64,000 bases of DNA from Methanolinea sp. (GCA_024518585.1 JANIHI010000001.1:62001-126000); one strand, 5' to 3'; numbered from the stretch's first letter, positions 19,855 through 30,125 are shown. The notes: generated by a model not told the origin, from the sequence alone. Numbers and translations are program-made.

Positions 19855-21846
19855 TCAGCTTTTTCCTGGTCCTTTCCTGTCCCGGACTTCCTGCTCTGCC
19901 CTTTCCACTGCAAAGATCACCTCCTCCCATGCCTTCTGGAGCAGCTTCCGGTAGTAGGCCACGTCAAACCGCGCTGCCTTCCCGTCAAGCTCCACCTCCC
20001 ATGTCCGGGCATCCGTGACCACGAACCGTACCTCCATTCCCGGTACAATCCCGATCCCCTCGCCCCTGCAGGCTTCAACGGCCGATGCCTCGGCACAGGA
20101 ATGGCGGTAGCGCACGGTGCTGATCCGCCGGCTGATTGCCATCTCACACGGACGGGCCCCGGGAAGTTCTCCTGCCACCCGCCGGTAGATTGCTGTGAGC
20201 GGGTCGCGGAGGGCCGCGACCTCGGGGATGGTCCGTGCCTCCGCCAGCACGCCGAGCATCTCTTCCTGGGCATTCCTGACGAAGTCGGGTGTATCTCCCC
20301 GGCGGGCAGCAATACCCCTGACCTTCATGCTGCCGTCCGGAAACCTCCCATAGTACCGGGTGTAGGCACCCGAGCCATCGGCCATGGGTAAAAAGACGAT
20401 CCAGTCATAGGTATCCACGACGGTATGAAGGCGGGTCTCGCGCTCGACGCGTTCCTTGAAAGGGTACACGTCCCCTCCCCTGACCCAGAGGCAGTCGACA
20501 ATCCCGTGCAGGACGGAAAAACCCATCTCCTCGGCGATGTCCCGCGTGTGGAGCAGCACGTCCCGTGCACGTGCCGTGATCGCCTCGTGTACCTCGATGC
20601 GCCCGAACTTGGCATTCCGGTAGCCCGTGTACCCAAAGCACGTAACAAGCATCCACTTGAGCAGGGAGTCGGGACCCCTGTACCGCGGGTCATGGGACTT
20701 TGCCCGCTTTGTTTCAAGGCGAAGGGCAATGAGGGGGGCGAGCACCTCCGGTAGGAACCCTTTCCTCCCGGGGGCCGAGAGGGTCTCGGGGGAGAGGTTA
20801 TCCCTGACGATGAGGGAGGGGTACAGCGAGGTGAAATCAATCTCGTGGACGCACGGGTATATCCCCGGACGGGGCTGGAACATCAATCCCCCCCTGTCTG
20901 CCGCCTTAAGGGAGGGGAGTCGGCGGACCTCTTCGGCATCCGCCTTCCGCCAGGGAACCGCGATTCCTCTCCGGAGGGCCTCGTAGACTTCGTACGAGGA
21001 GATGAGAGTTCCTGACGTGAACCGGGCCACGAGGTTGGGGGGAAGGCAGGAGAGCCGTGACCCGAGCAGGATGCCAAAAAGACCGCTCTCCCTGTAGTGG
21101 AAGCTCTGGAGGGTGTCGACCAGGAGGCGGCCGTCCGGGACCAGGGCTCCCACCCGGAACTCTGTCCTGCCGTAGCTCCAGTATGACTTCTGGGAGAGAC
21201 GGCGGAACTTTCCTGACCGCGAGAGACCCGTGTCAATCCCCAGCTCCCGTGCATGGGCGACGACCCGGGGGACCCACAGGTCAGCATGGGGAAAGAGGAT
21301 GACGTCAGGGTCCAGAGAGAGGAGCAGTCCGGAAAGGTCAGAGAGGACTGTTCTCTCTTCCCCTTCCAGCCGCACCTTCTCCCCCTCTCCCTGGAGCGTA
21401 AGGGACGCAACTGGTCCCTGCGTAAAGGGGTTGCCACCGGCCACGACCTCCATCACTGAGAGGGTGGGGGCTAGATCGACCGAGAAGCGTGACTCCTCCC
21501 CTTCCCCGCAGGGATAGAGCCCCCCCTCTGCCATGACACGCAGGTCGGGGCGGATGTCTGCGTTGTAGATCTGGGCCGTGTACCGGGTCTGGGCCTCGAC
21601 GAGGGCGGCAACGTCCTTCCCCGCCCAGACCCGGTACCCCTCCCGGACACCGGATACGGTGGTGATGGTACACTCGTCCACCCGGTAGTAACTCTCCAGG
21701 CCTTCCACGAGGTCACGGTAGAAAGAGGGGTCGGGGAGGTGCAGGAGGAAGGAGGCGGGTGCACGGACGGAGAGGTGCCCTCCCCCCCGGCCCTTCCCCC
21801 AGAACTCCACGATGTCATTGCGCGAGAGGGAGTCAAGGATCCACAT
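19855..21846 (-). CDS. B-family DNA polymerase homolog with disrupted catalytic motifs
   Basis: Start at [13 protein letters not shown]. Motif A-like [16 protein letters not shown] retained; motif [22 protein letters not shown] lacks the usual NS; motif C is HGIVDCLWV instead of YGDTDS. Confidence 0.88.
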   Translation of the reverse strand: MWILDSLSRNDIVEFWGKGRGGGHLSVRAPASFLLHLPDPSFYRDLVEGLESYYRVDECTITTVSGVREGYRVWAGKDVAALVEAQTRYTAQIYNADIRPDLRVMAEGGLYPCGEGEESRFSVDLAPTLSVMEVVAGGNPFTQGPVASLTLQGEGEKVRLEGEERTVLSDLSGLLLSLDPDVILFPHADLWVPRVVAHARELGIDTGLSRSGKFRRLSQKSYWSYGRTEFRVGALVPDGRLLVDTLQSFHYRESGLFGILLGSRLSCLPPNLVARFTSGTLISSYEVYEALRRGIAVPWRKADAEEVRRLPSLKAADRGGLMFQPRPGIYPCVHEIDFTSLYPSLIVRDNLSPETLSAPGRKGFLPEVLAPLIALRLETKRAKSHDPRYRGPDSLLKWMLVTCFGYTGYRNAKFGRIEVHEAITARARDVLLHTRDIAEEMGFSVLHGIVDCLWVRGGDVYPFKERVERETRLHTVVDTYDWIVFLPMADGSGAYTRYYGRFPDGSMKVRGIAARRGDTPDFVRNAQEEMLGVLAEARTIPEVAALRDPLTAIYRRVAGELPGARPCEMAISRRISTVRYRHSCAEASAVEACRGEGIGIVPGMEVRFVVTDARTWEVELDGKAARFDVAYYRKLLQKAWEEVIFAVERAEQEVRDRKGPGKS

Positions 21847-22074
21847 GGCCCTCCCTCCCCCCTCTCCCCTTTGCCATCTCCAGGAGGACAGAGAAGACTG
21901 CGGCCTCGAGGGGATCATCAAATGCATAAAAGCACTCGCTTGCGTGTGCCCGTGCCATCCTCGCGACACGCAGGGCATGCTCCCTGTCCTGCCCCGCGAG
22001 TGTGCGTGCAGTCCTTTCCCACCTTTCCGTGAGGAGCCGGACCTCCTGCCGCACACTCGCAATGCTCCTCCCCA
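21833..22074 (-). CDS. Small conserved-looking protein between the RecA-like and polymerase genes
   Basis: MGRSIASVRQEVRLLTERWERTARTLAGQDREHALRVARMARAHASECFYAFDDPLEAAVFSVLLEMAKG; its end overlaps the polymerase start by 14 nt. Confidence 0.65.
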
Positions 22075-22076
22075 TG

Positions 22077-22604
22077 TTACACCCCTCCCAGCGTCTGCTG
22101 TCCCCGCGGGAGCCCCCCCGGGTACCGGAGCTTCCCGCGTCCCCGGGCACGCGGTGCCGGTGGCTGTGCCACTGGGCTGGCAAGGTAAAACACGCGGTCG
22201 GCGAGTCCTGCCATGGTCTCGAAACTGGGGTCAGGGAAGGCAGTATACAGGACGACGAGGGCTCCCTGGCCCAGTTGCCGGAGGTCTTCTCCCACCTGGA
22301 GGGCCACGTCGTCCACCCCCTCGTACAGGATGGGGTCATGCTCCACGAAGACGATCGTGTGGTAGGATTCCCGCAGGATCTGGAGGAGCTGGAACGCGGT
22401 GAAGGCCCGCCTCACCTCGATGCTGACCGACCTGCGATTGATCCCGGAGAGGAGCCGCGAATAGTTCCCGCTCACGAAGAGGAAGAGGAAACGCGAGAGG
22501 ACGGGGTTGTCGTTGAGGCCGGCCAGGACCACGTCCTCGGGGGCGACGACGGCAGAGAAGGTCCCGCTCCGCAGGGTTACAGAGGGGTGCAGCGCAAGCT
22601 CCAT
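22077..22604 (-). CDS. RecA/KaiC-superfamily-like protein without a recognisable Walker A
   Basis: Walker-B-like HTIVFVEHDPIL and RecA-like GQGALVVLYTAFPDPSFETMAGLADRVFYL; no GxxxxGK[ST]. Longer TTG start at 22697 is possible. Confidence 0.6.
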   Translation of the reverse strand: MELALHPSVTLRSGTFSAVVAPEDVVLAGLNDNPVLSRFLFLFVSGNYSRLLSGINRRSVSIEVRRAFTAFQLLQILRESYHTIVFVEHDPILYEGVDDVALQVGEDLRQLGQGALVVLYTAFPDPSFETMAGLADRVFYLASPVAQPPAPRARGRGKLRYPGGLPRGQQTLGGV

Positions 22605-22910
22605 GCCTGCTACACTGGCACGTTCCCCGCCATAAGGGTGGAGAGCACGCGGGGTGAAAGTGCTTCCAGTGGATTCAAATAGGGGAGAAATATCCAATAA
22701 TTAAAAGAAATTTTGTAATTGAGGTCCTATACGCTGAGAAATTGCCGTCGCCCCCCCACGGTGGCCCGCACCATAACCTCCCCTCTCCTCCTTGAATTCA
22801 GGGTGTACCTCTTCCCGGACGAGGAAGGTCAGGACAACGATTGACCACCCCGGGTAAAAGAGATCCAAAAAAAATGTGGCGGGCCGTATTCAAGAATGAT
22901 AGTGCCCTTC

Positions 22911-23717
22911 TCAGAGGACGCCCGCTGCCGCGAGCCCGAGCAGGATGTTGGCACCAGCAAGGGTGACAAGAACCCTTCCCAGCCAGATGTGGATAGTCCG
23001 GAACTTTGTCTTTTTGGCCGCTATCCGTTTCCGGGCTCCCCCTGCAACGAGAGTGCAGAGCAGGAGGATAATGACAAGGACACCAAGGGTGACGTGGACC
23101 TGCCGGAAAATGGTTCCCCCCGTCAAAAGACCATTGGCGATGACGAGCCCTATCGCGGCAGCCGTGAGGATACCCCCCACCCCGGCGAGGACGACGTGGT
23201 AGCGGAACCATCCCCTGATGCCCGTCCCATAGGTCGGAAGAAGGGCGACACCAAGGAAAAGGATGAGCCCGGCCAGGAGGAGGACCGCATGGAGGACCCA
23301 GGGGGAGACCACCCGGGAGGCAGGGGAGGGAGACTGTTGCCCGCCCCCCGGGGCCTCTGCAGAGGGCAGGGTATACTCCCGGGAAAGGGAACCCCCGATG
23401 TTGCACCGGGCTGTCACCCTGACCGTCTCCCCGGGAGAGAGGGGGAGGAGGTACTGGTACGAGAATGTATCACCGGTGGGCTGGCTAAAATACGCAGCCT
23501 TTTGAATGATCTCTCCTTTCCGTGCGACCTCGACCTCGCTGACATAGTGCACGGCCGGGTCATCGACGGCATGCGTCAGGGTGACTCTGAGAGTGCCTGA
23601 AACCGGATCAAATCCGATATCCATTCCCGACGGGGAATGCGCGGATACCTGCCCCGCAACAGCGCAGAGGAGGATCAGGAACACAAGGAGTGAAGTCTTT
23701 ATCGTGAGTCCTGACAT
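22911..23717 (-). CDS. Secreted beta-domain plus cytochrome-b561-like membrane domain
   Basis: Signal peptide, about 90-aa beta-type domain, then TM helices with His in WVLHAVLL, RYHVVLAG, RQVHVTLG and RTIHIWLGRVLVTLAGANILLGL (b561 pattern). Confidence 0.75.
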   Translation of the reverse strand: MSGLTIKTSLLVFLILLCAVAGQVSAHSPSGMDIGFDPVSGTLRVTLTHAVDDPAVHYVSEVEVARKGEIIQKAAYFSQPTGDTFSYQYLLPLSPGETVRVTARCNIGGSLSREYTLPSAEAPGGGQQSPSPASRVVSPWVLHAVLLLAGLILFLGVALLPTYGTGIRGWFRYHVVLAGVGGILTAAAIGLVIANGLLTGGTIFRQVHVTLGVLVIILLLCTLVAGGARKRIAAKKTKFRTIHIWLGRVLVTLAGANILLGLAAAGVL

Positions 23718-23787
23718 GAAATTGCATTCCTATCATACCCTCTTAAGGTTGTCCCTGATACCGGTGTCCCAATTAAGAATCTATTTA

Positions 23788-23819
23788 TACATTGATGTAT
23801 TAAAAAGTACATTGATGTA
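23788..23819. promoter_or_regulatory. Tandem operator-like sites in a divergent intergenic region
   Basis: Two identical TACATTGATGTA half-palindromes at 23788-23799 and 23808-23819 (20-bp period), beside TATTTATA. Confidence 0.5.
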
Positions 23820-24005
23820 TATGAATAGTTACATGCCTCATTTCCCGCCCGGACGCACCGGGAAAGGCCCATTTAAAAAGGGATATTTTTGGACTCATTT
23901 TTCGGTCCGGGGACCCTGGTGACCAGTTCCCCCGACCGGCCCCCTCGTGGATGCCTCGTCATCCCGGATTTTTGCACTGGCCTTTGAACACCCCTTCAAA
24001 ACACA

Positions 24006-24533
24006 ATGATGATTGGTATGAAATCAAGAGACATTGCCATTATAGGAATCCTGCTGGCCATCGGTGCAATACTGCGCTATTTCCTGGCCATGCTGCACAC
24101 GCCGCTGACACCGAACATGATCATCGCTTTCTACTGCCTTGGTATCATCCTGGTCAGGCCAAAGGTACTGGAGGCCTTTGGCATCGGTGTTGTCGCAGGG
24201 ATCCTCTCGATGCTCATCTCGAGCTCGATTTTTCCCCCGGCAAACCTTGTCAGTGAACCAATCGGTGCCCTGGTCTGTTTCGGGCTGTATGCCTTGTTAA
24301 AAAACAGGACAGGTGCCCCGGCCGCAACGACATTCGCAACGACCCTTGCAAGCGGGTTTTCCTTTGCTGCCATTGCCCTTCTTGCGGTGGCACCAAAGAT
24401 CCTGGACAAGTATGCGACATTCTTTGGGTTTGTCCTCGTCTTCGTGCCCATCGTGGTTATCACTGCCGTCTTCAATGCAGTTATCGTCCAGGTCCTCTTC
24501 TATCCGGCAGACAGGGTCCTTTCGCGGGGATAG
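24006..24533 (+). CDS. ECF transporter S-component-like membrane protein (substrate unknown)
   Basis: About 5-6 TM segments, immediately upstream of ECF A and T components. Confidence 0.75.
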   Translation: MMIGMKSRDIAIIGILLAIGAILRYFLAMLHTPLTPNMIIAFYCLGIILVRPKVLEAFGIGVVAGILSMLISSSIFPPANLVSEPIGALVCFGLYALLKNRTGAPAATTFATTLASGFSFAAIALLAVAPKILDKYATFFGFVLVFVPIVVITAVFNAVIVQVLFYPADRVLSRG

Positions 24534-24536
24534 GAA

Positions 24537-25973
24537 ATGATTGCGCTCGAGAACGTCAGTTACCGGTACCGGGGGAGCGGGAGGGAGGCAATCGCGGGTC
24601 TTTCCCTCGATGTATCACCCGGTGAGTGCATCATGGTGACGGGGCCGTCCGGGGCCGGCAAGACGACGCTGTGCATGGCCGCCTGCGGTATCCTCGAGCA
24701 TGAATACGGCGGAGAGAAGAGGGGGCGTGTCTTTATTCTCGGGAGGGACGTCAAAGATTACGCCGGGATTTCAGAGATTTCGTCCCATGTCAGCCTCGTC
24801 TTTGATGACCCCGAGGCCCAGCTGATTTTTACCACCGTCGAGGAGGAGATCCTCTCTGCCCTCGAACGGAGGGGCCTTTCATCCGCCGAGGTGGAGGCAA
24901 GGCTCTCGGCCATCCTCGAGGTGACACATCTCTCTTCCCTCAAGGACCGTCCGCCCCATGCCCTCTCCGGCGGGCAGAAACAGAGGGTTGTGCTCGCCGC
25001 CGCGCTTGCACTCGGCACAGATATCCTTGTCCTTGACGAACCGACGGCTGAACTCGATGAAGAGGGGACGCAAAGCATCGTCGCGGTCCTCAAGGCCCTC
25101 AAGGCCGGGGGAAAGACGATCCTCTTCACGGAGCACAAGTTCTCCCCTTTCAAGTCCCTCGTCGACCGCCTTGTGGTCATGGAAAGGGGGAAGTTCCTCG
25201 CAATGGGTCTTCCCGATGCCCTGCTTGCAGACAGGGCCGTAAAAGATAGTGTCATGCCCGACTTTTCCGGGATCCGGGATACCTCCCCCTCTCTCCCGTC
25301 CTCAGGCAAATCCCCTGTCATTTCTGTTCGCGAGCTGGAATTCCTGTACGGAGACGTCCCTGCCCTGGCAGGAGTATCCCTTGACATCTGCCCCGGCGAG
25401 TTCGTTGCAATCGTCGGGGAAAACGGCTCGGGAAAGACGACCCTGATCAAGCACTTCGTCGGGCTCCTCCGTCCGACCCGCGGCAGCATAGTTATTGACG
25501 GGAAAGACGGAATGACTACTCCCGTTTCGGAGCTGGCACATTCCGTGGGCCTCGTGTTCCAGAATCCTGACCACATGTTCTTTGCGGACACGGTTGCCGG
25601 GGAGGTCATGTTCGGTATCAGGAACCTTGGCATACCTGAACCTGACCGCGTCCTTTTGGATGTCCTCTCGGAATGCAGGCTTTCCGATGCAAAGGACCTG
25701 TATCCGCGGTGGTTGTCGCGGGGGGAACGCCAGAGGCTTGCCATTGCCTGCGTGCTCGCGATGCAGCCCCGGGTCATCGTCCTCGACGAACCGACAACCG
25801 GCCTCGACGGGAGGGAGGCCCGCGAGGTCATGGAGATCCTCAGGAGGCTGCAGAAGGATGGACGAACGATCGTGGTTGTCACGCATGACCTCACGATGGC
25901 GACGGAATGTGCCGACCGGGTCATCACCCTGCAAAGGGGGAGAGTCGTCTCTGATACCGGCAGGGGGGTATGA
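24537..25973 (+). CDS. ECF transporter ATPase, two fused ABC domains
   Basis: Two Walker A (TGPSGAGKTT, GENGSGKTT), two signatures (LSGGQKQRV, LSRGERQRL) and two Walker B (ILVLDEPT, VIVLDEPT). Confidence 0.96.
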   Translation: MIALENVSYRYRGSGREAIAGLSLDVSPGECIMVTGPSGAGKTTLCMAACGILEHEYGGEKRGRVFILGRDVKDYAGISEISSHVSLVFDDPEAQLIFTTVEEEILSALERRGLSSAEVEARLSAILEVTHLSSLKDRPPHALSGGQKQRVVLAAALALGTDILVLDEPTAELDEEGTQSIVAVLKALKAGGKTILFTEHKFSPFKSLVDRLVVMERGKFLAMGLPDALLADRAVKDSVMPDFSGIRDTSPSLPSSGKSPVISVRELEFLYGDVPALAGVSLDICPGEFVAIVGENGSGKTTLIKHFVGLLRPTRGSIVIDGKDGMTTPVSELAHSVGLVFQNPDHMFFADTVAGEVMFGIRNLGIPEPDRVLLDVLSECRLSDAKDLYPRWLSRGERQRLAIACVLAMQPRVIVLDEPTTGLDGREAREVMEILRRLQKDGRTIVVVTHDLTMATECADRVITLQRGRVVSDTGRGV

Positions 25974-25979
25974 CAGGTG

Positions 25980-26759
25980 ATGGCAGAGATCCTCCAGTAC
26001 GTCCACAAGGACGGCCTCTTTCACCGGATGCACCCCGGGACAAAGATAGTCTTCGTCCTCGTTTTTGGGGTCATCACCATCCTCACCCTCGATATCTCCC
26101 TCCTTTGCGCCATCCTCGGCACTCTCCTCCTGCTGGCCTTCACCGGCAGGATCCTTATGGAAGTGCTGGACCAGATGAAGCTCATCCTTGCCATGAGCAG
26201 CATCTTCATCCTCATCACCCTTGTCACGATGCCCGGGGGAGACGTCCTGGGATACCTCATTCCCGGCGGGTTTCTCCCTGTTACAGCAGGTGCCCTGACT
26301 GCGGGGATCGTCCTTACCCTCCGATTCGCCATCCTGATCGTGGCATTCCAGATCTTTGTGATCACCACCCAGCCCCGGGACCTCGTCAATACCCTGGAAC
26401 GGGCAGGGGTCCCGATCGATTACAACCTGATGTTCCTGATTGCACTGCGTTTCATACCCACCCTCCAGGGAGAGGCAAAAAAGATCCACGAGGCCCAGCT
26501 TGCAAGGGGTTACAAGACCGGCAGGGGGTTTTCCGGCAGGATCAGGAGCGTTGCCCCAGTCATGGTTCCCCTCGTATCAAATGCCCTTTCCCGTGCAAAT
26601 GTCCTTGGAATAACGATAGACATGCGGGGGTACCGGAGTCGGAAGAGGACCCCTTTCCGCGAGGAACGCATGAATTTCCTTGACATGGTCTCCATCGCCC
26701 TCCTCGGTGTCACTTTCGTCCTCTTCATTGCACGTTCTTTTTCCGGGCCCGGCGGGTGA
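25980..26759 (+). CDS. ECF transporter transmembrane component EcfT
   Basis: KTGRGFSGRIRSVAPVMVPLVSNALSRANVLGITIDMRGYRS; TM topology and operon context. Confidence 0.92.
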   Translation: MAEILQYVHKDGLFHRMHPGTKIVFVLVFGVITILTLDISLLCAILGTLLLLAFTGRILMEVLDQMKLILAMSSIFILITLVTMPGGDVLGYLIPGGFLPVTAGALTAGIVLTLRFAILIVAFQIFVITTQPRDLVNTLERAGVPIDYNLMFLIALRFIPTLQGEAKKIHEAQLARGYKTGRGFSGRIRSVAPVMVPLVSNALSRANVLGITIDMRGYRSRKRTPFREERMNFLDMVSIALLGVTFVLFIARSFSGPGG

Positions 26760-26852
26760 GGGGGGCACTTCACCTGGAGAATGCAAAGGCACGGTCCCAC
26801 CCGGGATTAGCCCGGGTTGACCTTCCCTCTTCACGGAAAGACTGGGGGGAGA

Positions 26853-27884
26853 TTACTCTCCGTGTGACCGGTAAGTATACCAGATCCTGCATGCTCCCTC
26901 GTGGCTGACCATGCAGGGTCCGACCGGTGTCCGCGGTGTACATGCACGACCAAAGAGGCGACATTCCGTGGGCTCTGCCATGCCCCGGAGGACACGGTCA
27001 CACAGGCAGGCCGTCTGCTTCGTGACATGGCGGATGGTGATGTCAAACTTCTTCTGCGCATCGTACTGCTCGAATTCTTTCCTGAGCCGTAGTCCCGAAC
27101 GGGGAATGACAGGAAAACCCCGCCACTCGGCGTCCACGGGCTCGAATACCCTGTACATGAGCTCCTGTGCCTTGACGTTTCCCTCCCGTGTCACTGCCCG
27201 GGGGTAGGCGTTCTCCACCCGGGCTTCCCCTTTCCTGACCTGTTCGACCAGCATGAGGAGCCCAAGGAGAATATCCTCCGGTTCGAACCCTGCAACGACC
27301 TGGGGGACGGGAAACTGCTCGTATTCCCAGTAGCCGGCAACCGTGCAGACGTGCCCGGGGAGGAGGAACCCCTGGAGGCGGGCCTCCCCCTGCTCAAGGA
27401 GCCACTTCATTGCGGGGGGAACCAGGCGGTGACACGAGAGGATGCTGAAGTTTTCCGGTGGCCCCGAGAGGATGGCGGCCGCAACAGTCGGGGCCGTGGT
27501 CTCGAAACCGACCGAGATAAAAACGACTTCCTTTTGTGTATTTCTCGCTATCTCGACGGCCTTGTGCACACCCTGCACGACCCTCACGTCCCCGCCCGAT
27601 GATTCAAGGGACCCAGACGTCCCGGGAACCCGGAGGAGATCGCCATAGGTCGCAACGGTACAGCCCTTTTTCACAAGGTCAAGGGCAGCATCGATCTCAC
27701 CCTGCGGCGTGATGCAGACCGGGCAGCCGGGGCCCATCACGATCTTCAGCCTCCCGGGGAGAACGCGGCGCAGTCCCGTCCGTGAGATGGCCGCTTCATG
27801 CGTGCCACAGATATGCATGAAAATAAGGTCGCGATCGACGAGTTCTCCCAACTTTAGTGCAATTTCTTTTCCAAGGGCCACCAT
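26853..27884 (-). CDS. hypD: Hydrogenase expression/formation protein HypD
   Basis: FMHICGTHEAAISRTGLRRVLP, GPGCPVCITPQGEID, FISVGFETTAPT, GFEPEDILLG. Confidence 0.97.
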   Translation of the reverse strand: MVALGKEIALKLGELVDRDLIFMHICGTHEAAISRTGLRRVLPGRLKIVMGPGCPVCITPQGEIDAALDLVKKGCTVATYGDLLRVPGTSGSLESSGGDVRVVQGVHKAVEIARNTQKEVVFISVGFETTAPTVAAAILSGPPENFSILSCHRLVPPAMKWLLEQGEARLQGFLLPGHVCTVAGYWEYEQFPVPQVVAGFEPEDILLGLLMLVEQVRKGEARVENAYPRAVTREGNVKAQELMYRVFEPVDAEWRGFPVIPRSGLRLRKEFEQYDAQKKFDITIRHVTKQTACLCDRVLRGMAEPTECRLFGRACTPRTPVGPCMVSHEGACRIWYTYRSHGE

Positions 27885-27927
27885 TTCAGATGAATTATTT
27901 TGTATCCGGACTGATAATCATACTGAT

Positions 27928-29016
27928 ATGACGGAAGAGGCGAGCATCACTTCGACCCAACCGGTCATTCCCCCCATCTTTGGACTTCACGGGAATCTCC
28001 CTGCACTCATCGTTGTCATCTGCGGTGCCCTTGTCGCCATCACCCTCTTCTTCCTGATGGGCTGGCTCCAGAAGAGAGCAGAGAAGACAGATTCAAAGAT
28101 TGACGATATCATCGTTGCAGCCCTCGGGACACCTGCTGTCATCGCAACGTTTATTATAACCCTGTTCATTGCTCTCCAGGTCGCGGATATCCCCCCCACG
28201 CTTGCCTGGATCGTGGACAGCAAGTACTTTGACGCGATATACATCATCCTCGGGGCCTGGGCACTCTCAAGCTTTGCCTACAATTTCATCAGCACGTATG
28301 GATACAAGCTCGCTGCAGCCACTGCAACTGACCTGGATGACCGCATGGTTGCCCTTGGCCTCATCGTGGCCAAGTATGTTATCTGGTTTGTCGCATTCCT
28401 GCTCATCCTCCACACGCTGGAGGTCGATATCACACCCCTGCTGGCAGGAGCCGGGATCATAACGCTCGCGCTGGCCCTGGCTGCCCAGGATATCTTCTCG
28501 AACTTCTTTGGCGGGGCCATGATTGCGATCGACAAGCCGTTCCGGATGAACGACCGCATCCAGATTGACCAGTACTTCGGTGATGTCATCGCTGTCGGGC
28601 CCCGGAGCACTCGGATCAAGACGCTGGACAACCAGATCGTGACGATACCAAATTCGAAACTCGTGAGCAACTATGTCGTGAATTATGCGATGCCAGAACC
28701 AAAGATAAAGGTCAGGCTGCCCGTCAGTGTCGCCTATGGTTCTGATGTGAAAAAGGTCAGGGAAACCCTCCTTGACCTGGCAAAAAAATGTTCAGAGAAA
28801 TATCCCTTTATTCTCACCGAGCCGGAACCTGTCGTCTATTTCCTGGAATTCGGAGCTTCAAGCCTGAACTTCCAGCTTGTCGTCTGGATCAACGATTTTT
28901 CTCTGACATACGAGACAAAAGATGCCCTGAACATGGAGATTGCAGAACGGTTCGCAGAGGAAGGGATTGAAATCCCGTTCCCGCAGATGGACGTCCACAT
29001 AAAGGACAACTCCTGA
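27928..29016 (+). CDS. MscS-family mechanosensitive ion channel
   Basis: LALAAQDIFSNFFGGAMIAIDKPFRMNDRIQID...TIPNSKLVSNYVVNYA; start at MTEEASITS. Confidence 0.94.
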   Translation: MTEEASITSTQPVIPPIFGLHGNLPALIVVICGALVAITLFFLMGWLQKRAEKTDSKIDDIIVAALGTPAVIATFIITLFIALQVADIPPTLAWIVDSKYFDAIYIILGAWALSSFAYNFISTYGYKLAAATATDLDDRMVALGLIVAKYVIWFVAFLLILHTLEVDITPLLAGAGIITLALALAAQDIFSNFFGGAMIAIDKPFRMNDRIQIDQYFGDVIAVGPRSTRIKTLDNQIVTIPNSKLVSNYVVNYAMPEPKIKVRLPVSVAYGSDVKKVRETLLDLAKKCSEKYPFILTEPEPVVYFLEFGASSLNFQLVVWINDFSLTYETKDALNMEIAERFAEEGIEIPFPQMDVHIKDNS

Positions 29017-29250
29017 CTTTTTTCCCGGTAAAAATAACAAAAAACTCTTTTCTCCTTTGGACCCGGGTCTCCTGTAATATCTGCCAGGGATGGAAACCAA
29101 TCCCGGGGGTTTCCCGGCCGGTAAGTCATCTCAGGGATTGCAAGCTGACTCCGGGGACGTCATCTTCTTTGCCATTAGGGGCATTTTCATTCCGGGGACC
29201 GGATCGCAACAACCGGGAATGTGAGCGAGACCAGGGAGACGGGGGTTTTT

Positions 29251-29320
29251 CTCCAACCGCCCGTGACCGCAGTGCGGTTGGGCATAAATAGCGAGAATGG
29301 CGAAGCCATTTTCATTGGAA
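29251..29320 (+). repeat. Interspersed hairpin repeat R2, copy 2
   Basis: CCAACCGCCCGTGACCGCAGTGCGGTTGGGCATAAATAGCGAGAATGGCGAAGCCATTTTCATTGGAA. Confidence 0.8.
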
Positions 29321-29414
29321 CCACAAGGGAGAGGGGGTGGTGGGACATGGTGCATCAGGGGCCCGGGTAGCATCTATCATAACCTATTTCATTCCCCCCG
29401 CATGACAGGAGAAT

Positions 29415-30125
29415 ATGTTTGGGATCTCCACGTTCTGCCTCCACCAGCACCCCCTCGCCCACGCCCTCGAGGTGCTCTCTTCCCACACGAACCTCGTGGA
29501 GATCATGGATGACGGCCCCCACTACCTTGCATCTGCCGAACTCCTCGGGTCATATTCACTCCGGTATGCCTTCCACGCCCCATCGCGGGGTGTCAATATC
29601 GCAAGCCTCCTCGAACCTATCCGGCGTGCGAGTGTCGAGGTCATCGAACACTGCCTTGACCTTGCCGGCGAGGTCGGGGCGCCTGTCGTGATCCACCCCG
29701 GCTACTTTGCCTGGGAGCAGGAGAGGGAGCCGGCCCTCCGGCAGATGGAGCTGTCCCTTCGCGAGCTGAAGGCGTATGCCGCTGACCATGGGGTCACGTT
29801 CTATATTGAAAACATGGGAAACTGGAACTACTTCTTCCTCCGGACTCCCCAGGAACTTGACATCATCGACGGTATCGGCCTTGCGCTCGACGTCGGCCAT
29901 GCCCACCTCAACCACTGCCTTCCCGGTTTTCTCACAACCCGCATCTCCCACGTCCACATCCACGACAATGACGGCAGGGACGACACACACCTGGCCGTCG
30001 GTAAAGGCTCAATTGATTTCGTTCCCGTGATGGATGCCATCCGGCGGGACCATGCGGTCCCGGTTATCGAGGTATCGACGTTCGAGGGGACATGCGAGAG
30101 TATCAGGGCGCTGGACCGGCTCTAG
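29415..30125 (+). CDS. Sugar phosphate isomerase/epimerase-like TIM barrel protein (AP endonuclease 2 family)
   Basis: VVIHPGYFAWEQ, FYIENMGNW, LALDVGHAHLN, ISHVHIHDNDGRDDTHLAVGKGSIDF. Confidence 0.9.
   Translation: MFGISTFCLHQHPLAHALEVLSSHTNLVEIMDDGPHYLASAELLGSYSLRYAFHAPSRGVNIASLLEPIRRASVEVIEHCLDLAGEVGAPVVIHPGYFAWEQEREPALRQMELSLRELKAYAADHGVTFYIENMGNWNYFFLRTPQELDIIDGIGLALDVGHAHLNHCLPGFLTTRISHVHIHDNDGRDDTHLAVGKGSIDFVPVMDAIRRDHAVPVIEVSTFEGTCESIRALDRL

Noticed and set aside
24758-26489. Long minus-strand ORFs (416 and 395 aa) opposite the ECF transporter genes
   Set aside because: Antisense to well-supported ABC ATPase/EcfT genes; low-complexity Arg/Ser or Asp/Glu-rich composition typical of shadow ORFs.
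25970-26683. 237-aa plus-strand ORF overlapping EcfT in another frame
   Set aside because: Pro/His/Arg-rich out-of-frame translation; EcfT at 25980-26759 is the real gene.
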